Shown one piece after another: positions 59,327 through 64,000 of a stretch of 64,000 nt of DNA (its first letter is position 1; every line of letters begins with the position of its first letter). Under the pieces are notes generated by a model. That model did not search any database. It saw only the letters and a list, made by a program, of their open reading frames with translations, and had not been told where the DNA came from. The position numbers and the translations under genes were made by a program. Origin of the DNA: JBAIYU01 sp036763085 (lineage in GTDB: Bacteria > Bacillota > Negativicutes > DSM-1736 > Dendrosporobacteraceae); contig NZ_JBAIYU010000006.1 of assembly GCF_036763085.1 (NCBI RefSeq), positions 1 through 64,000 on the forward strand, given 5' to 3'.

Positions 59327-60376
59327 ATGAATTGGGGCGATTTTGAAGAACGAGTAATAGATCTTAAAAATGAGAAGCAAGTGACAATTATAAAACAATT
59401 TCTTGCCCGTTTTGATCTAAGTTTTTCGGCCCAAGTTGATTATACGATTGCTTTATATAAGGAAGGTAAAATCGCTGGTACGGGTTCGTTTTGTGGTGAG
59501 GTCTTACGTAATATCGCAATTGATGATGCTTTTCAGGGCGAAGGACTTACTGCAACAATAGTTACTAAACTTATAACCGAAGCTAGTAGGAGAGGTATCT
59601 TTCATTATTTCATATTTACAAAACCGGATAAGGCATATTTATTTAGTGCACTTGGTTTTAATGAAGTTGGCAGAGCTGAACCTTATGCGGTTTTACTTGA
59701 GTCAGGCATTGGCTCGATTGGTAGTTATTGCCGGGAAATAGCGAATAATATCGTTGAGATGCCAGAAGGTAAAAGAGCAGCATTGGTAGTAAATTGCAAC
59801 CCTTTTACTTTAGGACATAAAGCTGTAATCACTAAAGCCGCTGCGGAGAATGATTCTGTTATTGTCATGGTAGTTAGTGAAGAAGGTTCAGTATTTCCTT
59901 TTGATGTTAGATTTAGATTAGTCAAAGAAGGTTTAGCTGAGTTTAATAATATAGCAGTTGTCCCAGGGGGGAAATATGTTGTATCTTCGGCCACCTTTCC
60001 AGGCTACTTTACTAGAGGGAATGAGACCGTAACGGCACAAACCCGTCTTGACGCAGAGATATTCGCATCTAGAATTGCTCCTGAGCTCAAAATCAGCAGC
60101 CGGTATGTAGGTGATGAGCCTTACTGCTTAGTTACTAGGGCTTATAATGAAGCGTTAACAGATATACTGCCTCAACGCGGTATATCTGTTAAGATAATGG
60201 ATAGAATTACAGTTAACGGCGAAGTTATAAGTGCATCACGAGTAAGAGCTTTAATTAAGGATGAAAAATGGGCTGAGATAAGTAGTCTAGTTCCGGATAC
60301 AACTTATAAATATTTAATTTCCGCTGAAGCAAAACCGATAATCGACAAGGTTATACATAATAAATCACGCCATTAG
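59327..60376 (+). CDS. citC: [citrate (pro-3S)-lyase] ligase
   Basis: Activates the lyase by acetylating the prosthetic group on CitD with ATP and acetate. The N-terminal 140 residues are a GNAT-like domain (IAIDDAFQGEGLTATIVTKLI). The rest is a nucleotidyltransferase of the cytidylyltransferase-like type, with NCNPFTLGHKAVI (about 157-169, the TxGH motif) and ISASRVRALIKD near the end. It is 349 aa, of normal size, lies three bases after citF and closes the operon ahead of a terminator. Confidence 0.94.
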   Translation: MNWGDFEERVIDLKNEKQVTIIKQFLARFDLSFSAQVDYTIALYKEGKIAGTGSFCGEVLRNIAIDDAFQGEGLTATIVTKLITEASRRGIFHYFIFTKPDKAYLFSALGFNEVGRAEPYAVLLESGIGSIGSYCREIANNIVEMPEGKRAALVVNCNPFTLGHKAVITKAAAENDSVIVMVVSEEGSVFPFDVRFRLVKEGLAEFNNIAVVPGGKYVVSSATFPGYFTRGNETVTAQTRLDAEIFASRIAPELKISSRYVGDEPYCLVTRAYNEALTDILPQRGISVKIMDRITVNGEVISASRVRALIKDEKWAEISSLVPDTTYKYLISAEAKPIIDKVIHNKSRH

Positions 60377-60430
60377 TCGGAAAATTCGCAATAATGTCAT
60401 GGCGCTAATTGCAGTTTTTGGCAAAATATA

Positions 60431-60494
60431 AAAGTGCGATAGAACCAAAAAAGCCAGTAATTTCAAGGGTTTTTTCGCTATCGCACTTTTTTTG
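60431..60494 (+). terminator. terminator of the glm-mal-cit operon
   Basis: AAAGTGCGATAG (60431-60442) pairs with CTATCGCACTTT (60478-60489), followed by a T-run; the long interior has complementary A and T tracts. Confidence 0.85.
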
Positions 60495-60512
60495 TTTTCT
60501 TGCCCAAAATGG

Positions 60513-60541
60513 TTGTCAACCTAAAGTAATTGTGCTATTAT
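60513..60541 (+). promoter_or_regulatory. promoter of the fum-sdh genes
   Basis: TTGTCA (60513-60518), 17 bases, TATTAT (60536-60541). The predicted transcript start near 60548 excludes the in-frame upstream ATG at 60543 as a start codon. Confidence 0.65.
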
Positions 60542-60587
60542 TGTGAATATAAATGCATACATAATATTACAAATTAGGAGGGTTTGC

Positions 60588-61430
60588 ATGCGTACAATTG
60601 AGGTAGAGCAAATTACTCAGGCCATAGCAAAAATGTGTATGGAAGCTTGCTATTATCTGCCTGAGGACGTTTACGCCGCCTTGGTAGAAGGCCAGAAAAC
60701 CGAAGAGTCTCCGCTAGGTAAAGACGTTATTGGTCAAATCATTAAAAATGCCGATATCGCTAGGAATGAAGACAGACCGATCTGCCAAGACACTGGTATG
60801 ACGGTTATTTTCATGGAAATTGGTCAAGACGTGCATTTTGTTGGCGGAAACATAGTAGATGCTGTAAATGCTGGTGTTGCCAAAGGTTATACCGAAGGAT
60901 ACCTGCGTAAATCAGTGGTTGCTGAGCCATTATTCAATCGTAAAAACACTACCAATAACACTCCTGCAGTGCTTCATACCAGCATTGTTCCAGGCGACAA
61001 AGTTAAAATTAAACTTGCGCCTAAAGGCTTTGGCAGTGAAAACAAAAGTGAATTAAAAATGCTTGTTCCAGCTGATGGAGTTGCCGGTGTTAAGAAAGTT
61101 GTTTTAGACACTATTCTTCACGCTGGGGAAAATCCATGTCCTCCAATCGTTGTTGGTGTAGGTATTGGCGGTACTATGGAAAAAGCTGCTATTTTATCTA
61201 AAAAAGCGCTTCTTCGTAATATTACTGAGCGCAATGAGCATCCTGAATATGCTAAACTTGAGCAAGAACTTCTTGAATTAATTAATAAGACTGGTATCGG
61301 GCCTCAACTTGGTGGAACAACAACAGCCTTAGCTGTAAATGTTGAGTGGTATCCAACCCATATCGCCGGTCTGCCTGTTTCAGTAAATATCAGCTGTCAC
61401 GCCACTCGGCATGCCGAAGTTGAGTTATAA
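60588..61430 (+). CDS. fumA: class I fumarate hydratase (or mesaconase), alpha subunit
   Basis: The [4Fe-4S] catalytic subunit of a heterodimeric hydro-lyase, 280 aa. RPICQDTGMTVIFMEIGQ (about 63-80) has the first cluster Cys, NNTPAVLHTSIVPGDKVKI (about 126-144) follows, and PCPPIVVGVGIGGTMEKAA (about 185-203) has the second. ISCHATRHAEV at the end supplies the last. ATG 60588 follows TAGGAGGG. Position before sdhCA suggests fumarase in the succinate branch. The related enzyme of Clostridium tetanomorphum hydrates mesaconate, so a role in the methylaspartate pathway encoded just upstream is also likely. Confidence 0.92.
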   Translation: MRTIEVEQITQAIAKMCMEACYYLPEDVYAALVEGQKTEESPLGKDVIGQIIKNADIARNEDRPICQDTGMTVIFMEIGQDVHFVGGNIVDAVNAGVAKGYTEGYLRKSVVAEPLFNRKNTTNNTPAVLHTSIVPGDKVKIKLAPKGFGSENKSELKMLVPADGVAGVKKVVLDTILHAGENPCPPIVVGVGIGGTMEKAAILSKKALLRNITERNEHPEYAKLEQELLELINKTGIGPQLGGTTTALAVNVEWYPTHIAGLPVSVNISCHATRHAEVEL

Positions 61431-61445
61431 GGAGGTGTAAAAGGA

Positions 61446-62003
61446 ATGACTGAAAAAATTCGTATTACAACCCCGTTAACCGAAGAGCAAGCTCGTAAGC
61501 TAAAAGCTGGAGACAGCGTACTTATCACTGGTACAATTTTCAGCGCCCGTGATGCTGCTCACAAAACAATGGTTGAAGCTTTAGATCGTGGCGAAAAACT
61601 TCCGATTGATTGGCAAAACCAAATAGTTTACTATCTTGGCCCAACACCAGCAAAACCTGGTAACCCTATCGGATCAGCTGGTCCAACTACATCTGGTCGT
61701 ATGGATGCCTATACTCCTAAAATGCTCGAACAAGGCATTAAGGCAATGATTGGTAAAGGATCTCGTAAACCAGAAGTTGTCGAAGCTATGAAAAAACACG
61801 GCGTTGTTTATCTTGCCGCTGTTGGTGGTGCCGCTGCTTTGATTTCAAAATGTATTAAAAAATACGAAGTACTGGCGTACCCAGAACTAGGTCCTGAAGC
61901 TGTGGCTGCTCTTGAAGTGGAAGATTTCCCTGCAATTGTGGTAATCGACAGTGAAGGCAACAGCTACTACGAAGAAGGTCAAAAGCCTTATCGCAGACTG
62001 TAA
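61446..62003 (+). CDS. fumB: class I fumarate hydratase (or mesaconase), beta subunit
   Basis: The 185-residue partner of the alpha subunit. RITTPLTEEQARKLKAGDSV (about 6-25), GTIFSARDAAHKTM (about 29-42), GSAGPTTSGRMDAYTPKML (about 76-94) and YLAAVGGAAALIS (about 121-133) are conserved substrate-binding segments. It lies 15 bases after the alpha gene with GGAGGTG upstream of the ATG. In single-chain class I fumarases this part is the C-terminal domain. Confidence 0.93.
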   Translation: MTEKIRITTPLTEEQARKLKAGDSVLITGTIFSARDAAHKTMVEALDRGEKLPIDWQNQIVYYLGPTPAKPGNPIGSAGPTTSGRMDAYTPKMLEQGIKAMIGKGSRKPEVVEAMKKHGVVYLAAVGGAAALISKCIKKYEVLAYPELGPEAVAALEVEDFPAIVVIDSEGNSYYEEGQKPYRRL

Positions 62004-62094
62004 AATTAATAGTTAAATTTTTTTTTGGCTAATTAGTGAAATTTTAGCCAAAGAAAACCCCAATAGGTCACCCAAATATACAGGAGGTTAAAGC

Positions 62095-62712
62095 ATGAGC
62101 AACACTGATTTTTATATCCGACGTATTCATTCGTTATCTGGTATAGTACCAATTGGTTTCTTCTTACTGGAGCATATCTTCTCAATTTCAACTGTATTAG
62201 CAGGTCCACAGGCTTTCGATGCTACAGTTGCCCATCTTGCAGCAATTCCACATGAAATTTTAATTCCTCTTGAGATTATTGCAATTGCTATTCCATTACT
62301 TTTCCACGGTATCTACGGTGCTTACATTGCACTTCAAGCTAAAAATAACGTTGGAGACTATGGATATGCTCGTAACCGTCAATTCTGGTTACAAAGAATG
62401 ACTGCTTGGTATACTTTTGCTTTCTTGATCTGGCACGTAGGATACCTGCGTTTCATGGTTAAAGGCGGCGGTACTCCAATCAACTATGCATTAATGCATG
62501 ATTATTTAAGCAATCCTATCGTATTTGTCCTTTATGCTATCGGTTTAGTGGCGGCTGTTTACCATTTCACTAACGGTCTTTTCACTTTCTGTATTACTTG
62601 GGGCATTGCTGTTGGACCTCGCGCTCAAGGCTTTGTTAACAAAGCAGCATGGGGCTTATTCGCACTAATGTCTGGCGTTGGTCTGTTAGCTCTTACTCGT
62701 TACATCGCATAA
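62095..62712 (+). CDS. sdhC: succinate dehydrogenase/fumarate reductase cytochrome b558 subunit
   Basis: A 205-residue membrane anchor with five hydrophobic segments and the Bacillus/Wolinella-type layout. Heme-ligand histidines are expected in RRIHSLSGIVPIGFFLLEHI (about 9-28), ALLFHGIYG-like LLFHGIYGAYI (about 68-78), WHVGYLRF and VYHFTNGLF. It would link the flavoprotein to menaquinone. AGGAGG precedes the ATG. In a fermenting anaerobe it most likely works as fumarate reductase, giving succinate or propionate. Confidence 0.93.
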   Translation: MSNTDFYIRRIHSLSGIVPIGFFLLEHIFSISTVLAGPQAFDATVAHLAAIPHEILIPLEIIAIAIPLLFHGIYGAYIALQAKNNVGDYGYARNRQFWLQRMTAWYTFAFLIWHVGYLRFMVKGGGTPINYALMHDYLSNPIVFVLYAIGLVAAVYHFTNGLFTFCITWGIAVGPRAQGFVNKAAWGLFALMSGVGLLALTRYIA

Positions 62713-62770
62713 AAGTAATCTGTATAGAAATTATTTTTCTGTATAATATTAGATTAAGGAGAGAACCCGA

Positions 62771-64000
62771 GTGAAAAAAAGAATTATTGTTGTAGGCGGC
62801 GGTTTGGCCGGCTTGATGGCTACTATGAAGATTTGTGAAGCTGGTGGCCAAGTAGACCTCTTTTCTCTTTGTCCCGTTAAGCGCTCCCACTCGGTTTGCG
62901 CACAGGGCGGCATGAACGCCTGTATGAATACTAAAGGTCAAAATGACACAATATATGAGCATTTTGATGATACTGTATATGGTGGCGACTTCTTAGGCGA
63001 TCAAACTGCTATTAAAGGCATGGTTGAAGCTGCTCCTAAGCTTGTTGAAATGTTTGACCGTATGGGTGTAACTTTCACTCGTACAGCTGAAGGTGTAATT
63101 GACCTTCGTAACTTCGGTGGTCAGAAAAATAAACGTACTGTATTCTCTGGTGCAACTACTGGCCAACAGCTTCTATACGCTCTTGATGAACAAGTTCGTA
63201 TGTGGGAAACTAAAGGCGCTGTTAAAAAATATGAGTTCTGGGAATTCTTAAAAATCATTAAGAACAATCTTGGCGAATGCCGTGGTATTGTTGCTCAGAA
63301 CATGAATTCAATGGAAATTGAAGCTTTCCCAGCTGATGCTGTTATTATCGCTACTGGCGGTCTTGGACTTGTATTCGGTAAAAGTACTAACTCCACAATC
63401 TGTACTGGTGCTGCTGCTTCTGTTGTTTACCAACAAGGCGCTTACCTTGGAAACAGTGAGTTTATCCAAATCCATCCAACTGCAATCCCTGGCGATGACA
63501 AAAACCGCTTAATGTCCGAGTCTGCTCGCGGTGAAGGTGGACGAGTTTGGACTTATAAAGATGGTAAGCCATATTATTTCTTAGAAGAGAAGTACCCTGC
63601 ATATGGTAACCTTGTACCACGTGACATTGCAGCTCGTGAAATTTTCGATGTTTGCGTAAGACAAAAGCTTGGTGTTAATGGTGAGAACCAAGTATACCTT
63701 GACCTGTCTCACATCGACAGCGACTATTTGGATAGAAAACTAGGCGGTATTCTTGAAATTTACGAAGAGTTCGTTGGTGATGATCCTCGTAAAGTTCCAA
63801 TGAGAATTTTCCCTGGCGTTCACTACTCCATGGGCGGTATCTGGGTAGACCGTACGCACAGAACTAATATCCCTGGACTATTAGCTTCTGGCGAGTGCGA
63901 TTATCAATACCATGGTGCTAACCGTTTGGGAGCTAACTCCTTATTGTCTGCAGCTTATTCCGGAACAGTATCCGGTCCAAGCGCAATCAAATGGGCAAAA
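62771..64000 (+). CDS. sdhA: succinate dehydrogenase/fumarate reductase flavoprotein subunit (partial)
   Basis: An open frame from GTG 62771 (AAGGAGAG at 62756-62763) runs without a stop to the end of the window, 410 codons, so the C-terminal third is missing. VVGGGLAGLMATMKICEAGG (about 7-26) is the FAD-binding loop, and RSHSVCAQGGMNACMNT holds the His expected to bind FAD covalently (about 43). Further blocks are IIATGGLGLVFGKST, QIHPTAIPGDD, MSESARGEGGRVW, and HYSMGGIWVD and GANRLGANSLLSAAYSG near the cut end. It follows sdhC by 58 bases; sdhB should lie just beyond the window. Confidence 0.95.
   Translation, partial: MKKRIIVVGGGLAGLMATMKICEAGGQVDLFSLCPVKRSHSVCAQGGMNACMNTKGQNDTIYEHFDDTVYGGDFLGDQTAIKGMVEAAPKLVEMFDRMGVTFTRTAEGVIDLRNFGGQKNKRTVFSGATTGQQLLYALDEQVRMWETKGAVKKYEFWEFLKIIKNNLGECRGIVAQNMNSMEIEAFPADAVIIATGGLGLVFGKSTNSTICTGAAASVVYQQGAYLGNSEFIQIHPTAIPGDDKNRLMSESARGEGGRVWTYKDGKPYYFLEEKYPAYGNLVPRDIAAREIFDVCVRQKLGVNGENQVYLDLSHIDSDYLDRKLGGILEIYEEFVGDDPRKVPMRIFPGVHYSMGGIWVDRTHRTNIPGLLASGECDYQYHGANRLGANSLLSAAYSGTVSGPSAIKWAK

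Overview
This 64 kb window is an AT-rich (roughly 40% GC by eye), densely coding chromosomal segment of a strict anaerobe of the Firmicutes. Strong AAGGAGG-type ribosome binding sites, frequent TTG/GTG starts, a T-box leader, a NiaR repressor, a one-piece pyruvate:ferredoxin oxidoreductase, a 2-oxoacid:ferredoxin oxidoreductase and amino-acid fermentation genes all fit. A member of the Negativicutes (Sporomusa/Pelosinus/Anaeromusa-like) is my best guess, but this is inference from gene content, not a database match.

Layout. 0-5.6 kb: a run of RNA-like hairpins at the left edge (possible end of an IS200/IS605 element), a small unknown gene, a LysR regulator divergent from a YjeH-like amino-acid exporter, a MASE3-GGDEF diguanylate cyclase and arginase. 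5.7-11.4 kb: an IclR regulator followed by buk-ptb-vorDBAC, which would convert branched-chain 2-oxoacids to branched acids with ATP and reduced ferredoxin. 11.4-21.8 kb: an AbrB-type membrane protein, a CaiB-like CoA transferase, a phosphodiesterase, a YetF-type membrane protein, a secreted CAP-domain protein behind a structured leader, nifJ, and small genes including a tandem-repeat protein. 22-30 kb: a T-box (candidate Leu specifier CTC) controlling ilvN-ilvC-leuA-leuC-leuD-leuB-ilvB. 30-39.5 kb: spermidine synthase, an M29 aminopeptidase, tRNA-Asn/Glu/Val, an orphan Cache histidine kinase, the niacin pair niaR-niaP, tRNA-Arg and a PAS-HD-GYP phosphodiesterase.

39.8-49 kb: a long operon-like run. 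The housekeeping set murI...rph-rdgB-yfcE is interrupted by a five-gene block of unknown purpose: a CofE-like gamma-glutamyl ligase, a 2-hydroxyacyl-CoA-dehydratase-like Fe-S protein, its ATPase activator, a HyuA-like ASKHA protein and a histone-deacetylase-fold hydrolase with a zinc ribbon. This is the best candidate here for an undescribed system.

49.9-64 kb: the methylaspartate pathway of glutamate fermentation. A GntR-type regulator with a perfect 14-bp inverted repeat in its own leader is followed by glmS-glmL-glmE (glutamate mutase and its reactivase), methylaspartate ammonia-lyase, an unusual P-loop/AlaRS-editing-like protein, and citD-citE-citF-citC (here probably citramalate lyase and its ligase). 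After a terminator and a new promoter come a two-subunit class I fumarase and sdhC-sdhA, the last cut off by the window end. Together these would take glutamate to mesaconate, citramalate, then acetate plus pyruvate. The fumarase may also serve as the missing mesaconase, and NifJ oxidises the pyruvate.
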